In this document: in pieces, positions 11,723 through 22,697 of the stretch | Numbering within the stretch: the stretch's first letter is position 1 | How the letters are laid out: each line of letters starts with the position of its first letter | Source of the DNA: Seiridium cupressi | Lineage: Eukaryota > Ascomycota > Sordariomycetes > Amphisphaeriales > Sporocadaceae | Assembly (NCBI GenBank): GCA_036674765.1 | Contig: JARVKI010000064.1 | Coordinates: forward strand, 62,001-126,000 | Direction of reading: 5' to 3' | DNA length: 64,000 nucleotides | Notes under the pieces: generated by a model | What the model was told of the DNA's origin: nothing | What the model saw: the letters and a program-made list of their open reading frames with translations, nothing else | The model's database searches: none | Position numbers and translations under genes: made by a program

Positions 11723-14655
11723 GTGATTTAGTATGGGGTATACGGACTTTCTACCGGTTAATATACGTTACGTGTGCGTATTACAATAATATATATAAAA
11801 GGTACTAATATTAACGGTATTGTAGGGAGGTGGACGGATAGGTCCTGATACAATACGAACTTATAACACCTCTTATCCGTACTGTGGTGCAGCTGATACG
11901 CCCACCACAATTCAATCAGTATTAAGACCCATTTTTATATAGTTAGTGGGGCTTTAATATAAGTCTTTAAATATGGGTTGCCGAAGACTTCGGGTCGGAT
12001 ATCTCTGAGAGCCATAGTTCAGGTTTAAAGCTGTTATATAGTAGGCCCGTATATTACCTAAACTGGACCGTACCTCAAGCCAAATGGAGCGTGCAGTAGG
12101 GTATACGTACGGTAGCAATCGAAACCCTATACGTTATAGACAGCACACGGAATCTGCATCGGAGGACATTGGCGTTGTATTGGCAAATGTCGAAATTCAA
12201 TATCACGTTCCTACAAGGCTGTGGTGCGTGGACTTCTGCCTCATGATCAAGGGACAAGAGGCCGTACAGCCACCTGAAAGTCTAGGGGTCTGCAATGCCC
12301 CTGCCGCGTGTGCGGAGATTATTTGGGTCCGCGTGGCGGCTTGAGCGATTATATGCAGCACCCTCGTCTGCATTCCGGTGAGGCAGTCGATTGGGCTCTA
12401 AGAAAAGGAGATGTGATAAGTCACATAAACCCGTTAAACGACATACGATGGTGTCTGTTATTGTTTTCGTGATAAACATCTTTTGGGACAAAAACGATAA
12501 ATCATCAGGACTTGACTCATTATGTGTATGGTAATAGAACCGTGTCTTTCTTTTGATAGACCAGTGATAGCATAAGGTTGTGAGATCGCTGAGTGACCTA
12601 AGAGCGCAGGGCAACTCGACGGCTGACGATACGAATGATTGATGTATATCTGGGACTCGGGGCGAGTTCCGAGTAAGCGAAGATCTGACCGCTAATGTCG
12701 TGATCTGATGCTGCATGAAATGAGGCTTTTCAAGGGACTGAGGCTTCAACGATCACGATCCAAGCTGCAAAGGCCGCTGCGAGTTACGCCGCTGGTATCC
12801 GTGGGCCGTTTCAGCTCAATGCCAAGACGCGCGGTTCAAGTATGCTTGAATCTAATAAGCATCATATCCTTGGGCTTGACCCCCGCGAACCTTGAAAAGT
12901 TTAAAATGGTATTTTGGGTACTTGGTCCATAGGCAATACAGGATTACCTCGCAGCAAAAGCTGCAGGTACTACGGTTAAATTTCCTCTTAGGGAAGAGGG
13001 ATTGCGCGTACAACGGCGCGACTATTGAATGCTCGGCCAATTCCGAATGATCCTTGTAGTCCAATTAAGCGCAGAACATACATACAATGTACCCCTTGTC
13101 CAGATCACCAAATTAGTCAGCCGAGCTCGGGGGTCTCGGACACGAACCGAGAGACAACCGAGTTTCTATTGCCTCACAAGAGCGGCCATAACTTAAATGT
13201 AAGCCTTTGGGTTCCGGCATCAGACAAATTCCATATAGTTTGATATATGCACTGAGAGGGACTGATTTCAAGCTTACAGACCTGCTTGAAATAGTGGTCG
13301 AGGACTAGAACTCTAGCACAAGTCAGTGTAGGCCATGTATAGCGTGTCTATATCGACGCCCTCTTGGCGAGCAATACCCGTTTTCCGGTAACCTGACCCC
13401 AGCGGTTGCTTACGTTTCGTGTCCACCGTGGCTTTTGAGGCACTCGGCATTTCAAAGTGGTTTCGTCGAAACCCTTCATGAACTCTGCCGCAATATCCTG
13501 CCTGGGTCCTCTGCTCATGCACATCCCAGCCGCTTGGTATGGCGAAGTTGCAGTCAATAATTGTAGCCTTACCCGAGGTTTGCGGCGGCAAAACACAGTA
13601 GTTGCGTGCAGCCAGTAGAACGCCCTAGGATTTTTTAAGAGAATACGAGGGCCCGGCCATATGGACAGGGCTGCCGCTGTCAGGTATTATTCCTTGCTTC
13701 CACCGCTACATTCCAGGATTATACCCGTGTGCCGCATGCAGGCAAGAGGGACCCTTCGGCTGAAGCGCCACATTCACACCCTAATAACACTTCAAGCGAC
13801 TTAAACGATAAGCCATCGTAGCAGGCGTGGCGCTCGGCACATGGCAGTGTCACATCGCCGACATTGCTAATGTTATTCGACCTGGAGGATTACGTAGCAC
13901 GCCCGCTTGCGGCTCTTGACTAGTGTTGGACGATCTACCCCAAGTTACATTTCCCTTCTGGGAGGCGATTGAAGTAGGAACGCTACAATGTCCTCACAAA
14001 TCTGCTTTAGTCAAATATCCCATAGTCCTGATAAGACCACAGAGGCTTACGACACAGTCGTGGGTAGTTTCCATTTTCGATGCAACCCCCCATCCAAGTC
14101 CTCGGTTTCCAGCCTCTTCATAGTCCATAAAGCGCCTTTGCCTAGCTTAGAACATTGATAATTCGTGGGAGCCCCGTAGAATTTTAAGCGGCCATGGTGA
14201 TTGTAGTCCCTAGGGATTCGTCCTCTTATCGAATACTTCGGCTGACTAGCCCAATATAGTGACTATATACTAACCACTTACCCTCACTATTCACCCATAT
14301 GTTGGCGTCTACCGGTCCCGTCCAGCATGGTCACGGCCGATAGACCCCCCCTTGAGCCGTGCAGCCATGTGCATCTGCCCAGGTTCCATGCATACCCACA
14401 GCGCTGAGCACTCTTTCAAGCCACCTGACGATGCATCTGTGCGCCGTTTTCTTCACAAGGTTCTCCATAGCGCGGCCAAACCAGAAACCTTGGCATATAC
14501 GCGCCCATGCAGACCGCGTCAGCTTCTTGGTCTTCAGGGGATCGTGAAGGTGTGATGACTGCAGTTTCGATATCACGAATATCGCGTATTTACGATGTGC
14601 ATTTGTGAACGCTGACGACATCTAATCCCGCCTCCTTCAAGATGGGTTGGTGGTC

Positions 14656-14662
14656 TATATAA
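14656..14662 (+). promoter_or_regulatory. TATA box of the laccase gene
   Basis: TATATAA lies about 125 bases before the laccase ATG, a usual distance for a core promoter with a short leader. No transcript start can be read from the sequence. Confidence 0.5.
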
Positions 14663-14786
14663 TGGGGTGCCTCCTTCGAAGACAAATAGAAATATCTCAT
14701 CATCAGCCAGCATCCAGCACAAGAAGACGCCGCTCCACTCACTCTTGACCTTTCGTTCTTTGATATATCAGTTTGATTAGTGCAGC

Positions 14787-16846
14787 ATGCACCGAACAGC
14801 CATTCTTTCGAGCCTCGGCGCTCTCTTCTCTTCGCTTGCTTTCGCGGCGCCTGCTACAGATGTCTCCCCTCGTCAGGACTGCGAGTTCGACTCAGCCAAC
14901 AATCCTAGCTGTTGGGGGGCCTACTCCCTGTCTACCAACTGGTATGATGAAGCTCCAGACACTGGCGTCGTGAGAGAGTTTTGGTGGGAGATCACCGAGA
15001 CCACTCTCGCACCTGACGGTTTTGCTCGTCCTGTGCAAACCATTAATGGGTCCATCCCTGGCCCCCAGATCACTGCTGACTGGGGTGATACCATCAGTCA
15101 GTAGTCCAGTAGTTACAATCCGAGAAAGCCATAGCTAACAGTTGTTCAGTCGTACATGTGAAGAACTCCGCTGCCAACAACGGATCAAGTATCCACTGGC
15201 ATGGTATCAGGCAACAGTCAGTCACTCCAAACTAGGAGACATCTGGGATATTCACTGATTTATACAACTAGGGGTTCCAACCACTTTGACGGTGTCTCTG
15301 GCATTACTCAATGCCCTACCGCACCCGGTGATTCTATGACTTACACTTGGAAGGCTACCCAGGTAAGCTTATGTCTCGACCTGATTTGGTCATCCCGTAC
15401 TGATAGCCATTGATATAGTATGGTACTACCTGGTACCACTCACACTTCAGTCTGCAGGCCTGGTGAGTATAGCTTCTTTTCAAAATAGTAAACGGCTCTA
15501 ACGTCAAATAGGAACGGCGTCTTTGGCGGAGTTGTTATCAATGGCCCAGCATCTGCTCCTTATGATGAGGACAAGGGTACTCTGCTACTTTCAGACTGGT
15601 ACCACCAGACTGTAGATGCCCTCTATCCACAGGCTCAGACCGCGGGACCGCCAGCAGCCCAGAATGGTCTGATTAACGGTACTAACACTTGGACTGATGG
15701 CGGTGGTTCCAAGTTCCAGACTAGTGTCACTGCTGGAACACGTACTCGTCTCCGTCTTGTTAACACTGCGCTCGATACACACTTTCGGTTTAGCATTGAC
15801 AATCACACTTTGACTGTCATCTCCGCGGATCTGGTTCCTATCCAGCCTTATACCGCCGACACCATCAGTGTAGGTATCGGCCAGCGATACGATGTGATTG
15901 TTGAGGCCAACCAAAACGCGGGTAACTACTGGCTGCGTGCAATCCCTCAAACGTCGTGCTCCAGCACCAACGAGAATACCCTCGACATTACGGGTATTTT
16001 CAACTACGACAGCGTTGATGTTGCAACTCCTACGACTACTGGTTGGGCATATTCTGATAGCTGCGACGATGAAACCGACAACTTGAAGCCATTTGTCGAG
16101 CTCGATGCTGCCCAAGGCGGCCTGGAGGCTGACTTTGAAGTCGGTCTCGCTGTCAATGGTGTCTTCAGATGGACAATCAATGACCAACAGTTCTACACGC
16201 ACTGGGAGTACCCTAGTAAGTTTCTGCCGTGTGACTGCGCAATGACTGCGTGACAAGCTAACGATGAGAAGCACTGGCACAGATTATCGACAACAACAGC
16301 ACCTGGGCCCCTGAGCAACAGATCAATATTTACAATGACACTAATGAGTGGGTGTACTTTGTGATAGAGTCACAGATCGGCCTTGTGAGTTTCCTATAAT
16401 GGCTGAAATATGAGGACGCTAGACTAACAACATCAAAGACTCACCCGATTCATCTCCACGGTCACGACTTCTACGTCTTGGGCCAACAGGCGGCTGCCAC
16501 CTACACTAGCACTGATCAGCTGAACTTCTCAAACCCGCCTCGAAGAGACGTTGCTATGCTTCCCGCCTCTGGCTACCTAGTCCTCGGTTTCCCAACCGAC
16601 AACCCTGGTGTATGGTTGATGCATTGCCATGTAAGTATCGTCTGACCCTTCTATACCTATCGGACAAAAGCTAACGGCCATCTCTAGATCGGCTGGCACA
16701 CCGTGGAGGGTCTGGCTCTGCAGCTTGTTGAGCGGGAGTCTGAGATCGCGGCATTCGTCGATGCCGATATCCTGCAAGAGGGCTGTTCTAACTGGGTCGA
16801 CTATGCTACCGACGCCGAGAAGGTTCAGGACGATACCGGAATTTAG
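14787..16846 (+). CDS. Secreted ascomycete laccase (multicopper oxidase)
   Basis: Laccases oxidise phenols with four copper ions and reduce oxygen to water outside the cell. Eight exons give 559 residues: 14787-15096, 15150-15216, 15272-15362, 15419-15462, 15512-16215, 16272-16384, 16439-16630 and 16688-16846. All four copper-binding blocks are present: HWHG at 119-122, HSH at 163-165, HPIHLHG at 445-451 and HCHIGWH at 505-511. Leu516, ten residues after Cys506, takes the axial position next to the type 1 copper, as in many laccases. A signal peptide ends near residue 20 (AFA/AP). The last residues, DTGI, match the DSG-type C-terminal plug of ascomycete laccases, with Thr for Ser. Introns 1 and 2 both use the uncommon donor GTCAGT. 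It could serve lignin or humus attack, pigment formation or detoxification; the sequence does not decide. Confidence 0.95.
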
Positions 16847-19800
16847 ACGTTGCGCATCGTCCATTGCCGAAAGGCATGTGATTTGACTTACACTCAATAA
16901 TTGCATATGAAGTCATGAATGGCCGCTTTTGGGGAATCTGAGCATTTTTCCATTTTCTTTCATCTTCTTCTTCCCCTCATCAGGGCAGCAGCAAACCACT
17001 TTCCATCTGTTGATTGAAGTGGCTTGACCATCGACTCCCGGCGCACGGACTATCGCTACTCTTGTTGTCCGGTTGATGCTCACTGGTGTGGGGGTTTCTT
17101 TCGATGGTATATATTTGAATCTTTGTCTATATCTTTGCTATCTCTACACACTTTTAGAACACAAATAATTTCTTATTACATTGAAACAAAATATGGGAGA
17201 ATCGAACGTGCAAAAGCGAATTTGGAAGATTACGAACCGACTCGGCCCACTAATATGGGCACTGATAGTGCCTCAGGCTATTGACGGACGGGATATCTTC
17301 ATGTAGGAGGATAAATGCACCTGTGCCTCTCTCAGGTTGTAACACTCAGGTGAGCGCAGCTAGAAAAAGACCGCACCAAAGTGTTGAAGGATTAAGATAA
17401 CTATCCACTCGTACGAGACTGACATAGTCTAGATATCCTGTCATCCTGATTTTGGAGGTGGTTGCAGACTATACACAATGCATTGAAGGATTAGAAGCTG
17501 AAAGTATCACGAACGTTCCTCTGGGCGTTTACGTCGGATTCAGATTGCATTTTCCGCAGCATCCCACCACCAAGGAAGGTAAAGATAGGACACATCAATA
17601 TACGAGAGCCTTGCTTTTAGTTTGTTTGTAGTTACGACTTTGTTAGTGCTGTGTATACGGGTCCTCCCCTCGAACAGGTACGAGGAATGTGAAAGGCCTC
17701 CAAGCAACCGTGCGGCATGCGTCAGCCCATCAAACTACCGCCTAATCGTGGCAATTGTGCAAATTAATTAGTGCCTATCATGAGCCTAGTTCCGTGAAGA
17801 TGTTGCCTCGCGGGCTCCTCCCACGCCACGAGCTTTCATGTCCCTCCTGCAGAGGAGCTGCCGTTGGGAATGCCAAGATTCATGCGAAGACTTCATCCGA
17901 ACAATTTCACCTCGGGCGTTCAGCTCGCTTTCATCTAAATAACCCTGCAGACCCACAAGGGACCCGGGCGTCGATCTCTGGGATTATTCCCCGAATAGCT
18001 TCCGCCCGAGAGATGGGCATTTCTACCGGGTCTCCCAGTCTCTGCGCCACCCTCCTTTCATGTCTATCATTCACGAGGCTGTTTTGGCCGCCAAAGCACG
18101 GTGTAACGTGACAGGAGGCATACTGCGGTAACTCAAACGGTGGCCCTCTTGCTTGCAGGCAGGCACTTGCGTAGCTGTCCGACACCTAGAGCCAGATCAC
18201 AACTCATCTTGCTTCCTATAATTTAGCGGCTCGGCTGCACAGGGCCGGAGGATGAGTTGGCTCGGGGCCAGAGCAATGTCGTGAGCCGCGATTGGGTGGA
18301 TTGGCGCTAAATGATGATCTAAGGTTATCGTTACACAAGATTCAGGCTTTTCCCATGACATCTGCAAGGGCCCGGCTTGTTAGGTGAAGCGGTGAGCTTG
18401 GCAAAGCCATTGGGGAAAAGGAAGCGCGTTGGAGAGATCGTTTATTGCACAATTGGAGCGGCTCCAGTGCGCAACTTACACGTGCTGGGCGCTCCCGCCT
18501 CTGCGTCAAAGTTACCGGTGGTCTGGCGCAAACCTTCATCCGCGGCTTGCATTGATTAATTACCTACCTATTTAGTCTACTTAACTAGTATAACTACAGT
18601 TCCATCATTAGATAGGGTTAATCAAGGCATAGCTCGATTTCGGGCGTTCAGCTGCGAGCCCCTGAGGGGCCAAGGGTTCAAGACGATATGCGAGTCGTAT
18701 GCACCCCCGAGCAGTGACGAATTTTGCCGCTCGCTTGCAGCCCGTCCAGCGATTGGCCCAGTAAGTACCTCAATCGCATGTTTCGTTTCTCGCGAGAGGA
18801 TGTGACGAGGTTCGCAAAAGCAACCATTCACATCTGTACGGTCCCATGCGTAGTCACACCACTAAAAGACGACTGCTGTTCCCGGACCAAGGCGATCCAA
18901 GAGGAACCATTTAAAGTAGTAGTCTTTGGATTGAATTGATGGCATCTCACCAAGGCGAACAGTCAGCACAGCTGATGAAACGGGGCAGGTTTCACCATTG
19001 GACGGAGCACTCCATTTGGCCTGGACTAGCTTGGACCCCACAGTCCGATGGTGAGATCCCGTTCGCTGGTAGCCCTGGCCTGGTCTCTCCAGGGGCCGGA
19101 GCCAGGGGTTATTCAGGCCCTGTAGAAATGCAAGATGCACCCTGCGGGGAGCACAGGATGGGCCTAAACCCAGCCAGGGGTTCTGAGGGCTCCCTCGGCA
19201 CTGCGAAAAAGACTCGAGCTGGACGAGAGGCTCAGAGGCAACCATTCTGTTACGCGAAAAGTCCATCTGTAGTCACATGAGCCTCCCCCTTTGTTGTCAA
19301 ATGATTGGCTCTATCGGCTTATGCCCCCTGAGCAGGACAGGATCTTCATCCAGAAAACCTGCCTCTTAGTCGACTGACGGCGAAGACGACGGGCACTTGT
19401 GTCCATTTACAAGATTCTTCCAGAAAGTAGTTCCACGCGGCTATTGCCAGGAGTGCGGCCAAATTGACCAGGTAGAGTAAGTGTCTGCAGCATTACCCAG
19501 ATATCTGGGTCAACGGGCCCTGATTGGTGGTCTACAATGTCCGAAAAGGGCAATTGGCTACCAGACCTTTTACTTTAAAACACTATCATGCTTAATTCCA
19601 GAGGACAGCTAGTCTGGATGTTCTCAGATGATCCAAATTATAAGGCAATCTGTATCTCCAGCTGCCGGACCGAAGCCGTTCCTCCACTCAACTGAGCGTG
19701 GGGTTGTCCGGCAAGTGCATTTTCTCAGACTGATGCCACTTGAGCGGTGACAAGAATTGCTTCTACAGACAGCCTCTAAACTGGGAGGGATGACATTTGA

Positions 19801-20968
19801 GTCGTTTGGCGTCTCTCGGCCCCTTCTCTCAAGTCTAATCCAGGGGCAAACAATCCATTGGCAAGCCACTCAAGCCATTTGGGGTTGGTATACGATCCTG
19901 CACTCCCGGCCAGTCAAGGAGAGATTCTTAGTGCATCTGGTGCCAAGACGAAACAAAATCGCCAGCAGGCCAATCAAGAATCTCGACCCAACTTCCCTTT
20001 CCATCATCCCTGTCCCTTCAGCGCGACCCTCCGTCGATCCCCGCAATGCTTTCGAAACCAGACCGAGCCACCACTTCTGCATTATGGCTGAGCTCGTACT
20101 GGCCCAGGGGTCACATCGGCTGACGATGCCTGTTCTGTGGGGATTCATACTTGCGCTCAGTTATGGGACTCGGTGGACCATAGCGCTGTCAGTCCGGACG
20201 ACAAGGGGCGCCCATGTTCTACCCCGTCGGCCTCACAGCCAATCAAATTCAGAATGGCTCGTGTTCCTGCAGCATATCTCGTTTTTCACGTTGATCTGGA
20301 TGGACCCCATAGCATTGCATGACTAGGCTGATTTGCAAGTTGCCGCTCCTCATTCTTTTTTGCCTCCATACCGACGTATAAGTCGTTCGTTTCGTCCCAC
20401 CTCTCACCCTCGTTTCTGTTCTTGTCACTCAGCATCATCAGCATCACTTCACGCCGCGACATCTTTGCGCAGGTCTTTCCTTCACTCCTTTCGAGGCTAG
20501 GCCCTTGACTTCTACTTCTGTTTCTTCACAGCAAACCCCCCCTGCCCGGAGCATTACTATCCTTTGAGAGCCTTCTCAGCTTGTCCAGATCAAATTCGGA
20601 AAGATCGATATCATTCCTGTGCCTGGCCACATCGCTTTTGTTACATTGCCATAACAAAGCCAAACCTTGGTGAGTTCCCCTTGAGACAATGATACTGCTG
20701 CCCTAGCCCGCCTGTTGTCTGTGCACATTCTTCCATAACCTCGAAAAGAAAGAGAAAAAGATAAGAGATGGAAAAGGGCCAATTGTTTGGACTTTTTGCC
20801 TCAGCTCTTGTCTTTGATTGTTCAGATCGAACAACGCTCTTGTGATTGTGGTGCCTTGTCAAGACATCGTCACAACAGCACCTGCTAGAGGCTTTGTGAC
20901 GTCTGGACAAGTGCTGAGACAAAAATATCTTTATGATATGGAAGAGCAAAGACAGACGGGTTTCAGCA
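16847..20968. other. Gene-poor region between the laccase and the LPMO
   Basis: About 4.1 kb without a recognisable gene. Several frames of 60-190 codons lie on both strands (for example 19757-20326 plus and 18862-19266 minus), but they overlap each other, share no family motifs and often begin at non-ATG codons. The last 600 bases are pyrimidine-rich and probably belong to the LPMO promoter. Confidence 0.5.
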
Positions 20969-20974
20969 TATAAA
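20969..20974 (+). promoter_or_regulatory. Possible TATA box of the LPMO gene
   Basis: TATAAA lies 159 bases before the ATG at 21133. The spacing is acceptable for a fungal promoter with a leader of about 100-130 bases. The call rests on motif and position only. Confidence 0.35.
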
Positions 20975-21132
20975 TCACTGCATTTGAAATCTTGGCTAAC
21001 TGGGTTCTTTTGTACCAACAGATCACAAAACGCTACAACTCAGAAGCAACTCGCGCTAAGAAACAAATTCACACAATCATTCAAACAAGAAAATTATTCG
21101 TCTGGTTACGAATAAAACTCAATCCTTTCAAG

Positions 21133-22275
21133 ATGTTCAACGCAAAGACTATCTACGCCGCGGCCGGCCTCCTCGCCGCCACCACCGTCAACGGCCATTT
21201 GGTCCTCACCGACCCCCAACCACATGACTTCATCCACGATGACAACCCGCAACGCCCCCTCGATGCCTCTGGCAGCGATTTCCCTTGCCGTAACACCGGC
21301 GCATCTTGGACCGGCCCTGTCAACTCGTATGCCCTTGGCTCCAAGCAACAACTGGCTTTCCTAGGTAGTGCTGTGCACGGAGGAGGTAGTTGCCAAGTCA
21401 GCATCACGTATGACACAGCCCCGACCAAGGCGAGCAAGTTCAAGGTCATCCACACCATCCAGGGAGGGTGCCCTGCCCGTGATACAGCCGGTAACATTGG
21501 AACTACCGCCGACATGGTCGACCCTTTCACCTACGACTACACCATTCCCACCGATATCCCTGCTGGTAACGCAACCATCGCCTGGTCCTGGATCAACCGT
21601 GTTGGCAACAGAGAATACTACATGCAGTGTGGTGTGCTTGAGCTTACTGGTACCGGCGGTGACCAGGCCAATTTCGACAAGTTGCCCGATTTATTCGTTG
21701 CCAACCTCGATGGTGTGAGTGATGGGTGCACCACGACTGTCAATGGAGCAGAAGTCTCCAGCGATTTCTTGATCCCCGACCCCGGTGATTCCGTTGAGAC
21801 GAACAGCATGGTCAGCCCGGTGTCTTTCGACTCATCGTGCAAGTCAGTTTCGGGCGGAAGCGGAGGATCAGCTGGTACGACGGCTGCTGCAACAACCAGT
21901 GTGGCCGCAACTACTTCATTGGTTTCTTCTGCTACTTCGGTCCCCGGTGGAGTTTTCATCACCAAGACGACCCAGGCGACTACAACGGCAGCACCTGCGA
22001 CTACATCAGTGGCATCCGTTGCCTCTAGCTCGGTGCCAGTTGCCTCGGCGTCGAGTGGAAGTTCCACTGGAACTGGACAGCAGAAGACTGGTTCATGCGA
22101 CACCAGCGGCATGTTTAACTGCATCTCGGGCACGAGCTACCAGCAATGCGCAAGTGGGACGTGGTCTGTGGTCATGCCCTTGGCTGCGGGTACATCATGC
22201 ACAGTTGGAGAGTCAACCGACATGAAGATCGCAGCTGCGGGACGCAGGATGGCCATGCGCGCGCTCAAGAACTAG
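21133..22275 (+). CDS. Secreted AA11-like lytic polysaccharide monooxygenase with C-terminal chitin-binding-like module
   Basis: These copper enzymes cut crystalline chitin oxidatively. The single exon gives 380 residues. I chose the ATG at 21133 because it is followed by a good signal peptide ending so that His22 becomes the first mature residue, as the histidine brace requires; the frame is open 47 codons upstream but without signal features. The second copper histidine is His82 in SAVHGGGSCQ, 60 residues after His22, as in AA11. The AA11-type blocks GSDFPC (47-52) and NREYYMQC (159-166, with the axial Tyr) are present. A Ser/Thr/Ala-rich linker covers about 235-325. It is followed by a small Cys-rich module (near 330-370) resembling the X278 module of AA11 enzymes, and a basic tail. 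Together with the laccase it suggests oxidative attack on biopolymers or cell-wall turnover. Confidence 0.85.
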   Translation: MFNAKTIYAAAGLLAATTVNGHLVLTDPQPHDFIHDDNPQRPLDASGSDFPCRNTGASWTGPVNSYALGSKQQLAFLGSAVHGGGSCQVSITYDTAPTKASKFKVIHTIQGGCPARDTAGNIGTTADMVDPFTYDYTIPTDIPAGNATIAWSWINRVGNREYYMQCGVLELTGTGGDQANFDKLPDLFVANLDGVSDGCTTTVNGAEVSSDFLIPDPGDSVETNSMVSPVSFDSSCKSVSGGSGGSAGTTAAATTSVAATTSLVSSATSVPGGVFITKTTQATTTAAPATTSVASVASSSVPVASASSGSSTGTGQQKTGSCDTSGMFNCISGTSYQQCASGTWSVVMPLAAGTSCTVGESTDMKIAAAGRRMAMRALKN

Positions 22276-22697
22276 AGCAGGTCTTTCTTGAGTATTCAGT
22301 TTCGCATGGTCAGGGCACGGATTGGATCGATAAGGGGAAACTCATGAAGTTGGCGTTTTCGGTGATACCACATTTTCGTTCACTTTTCAACTGTACATAT
22401 TTTTTTTATTTTTATTTTTTACCTCGCGGAGGCGGCAGTGATGAGACTAAGAAAAACTGGCAAGCGCTGCTTGTGATGCTGCAAGCAATTGACATTCGTT
22501 CAAGAAACAACAAACCATTCTTCCAATCCGTGCCGTGACCAACATATCGTCGTGAATAATGTTGCAAGCAAAACAGCGAACAGTATAGTTTTGGTTCATG
22601 AGCAAACAAAACGCTTTGTCAATACTGTATAGACCACTTAGAATTGTAGTGCTTCTACGTTTGTTCAAACCCATGCTGCATCTGAATGCTAATCGCC
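22276..22697. other. Convergent 3' region of the LPMO and DUF3433 genes
   Basis: Both neighbours end here, so the region probably holds two 3' untranslated regions. T-rich runs near 22405-22425 could include the LPMO poly(A) signal. No gene is seen. Confidence 0.4.

Larger units (their letters stand above)
10683..14786. other. Gene-poor region upstream of the laccase
   Basis: This 4.1 kb has no open frame resembling a known family. The longest, 12282-12749 minus (155 codons), has no domain I recognise and biased, unconvincing composition. An AT-rich, TpA-rich island with GTAC palindromes covers about 11620-12110. The rest, near 50% GC, looks like unique non-coding DNA or decayed sequence. 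Confidence 0.5.

Noticed and set aside
12282..12749. 155-codon open frame on the minus strand
   Set aside because: No family motif, no splice partners and low-quality composition; frames this long occur by chance in such DNA.
20992..21132. N-terminal extension of the LPMO from 20992
   Set aside because: It would bury the signal peptide and the N-terminal copper histidine; the ATG at 21133 gives both correctly.
21618..22133. 171-codon minus-strand frame within the LPMO
   Set aside because: Antisense shadow of the Ser/Thr/Ala-rich linker of the LPMO gene.
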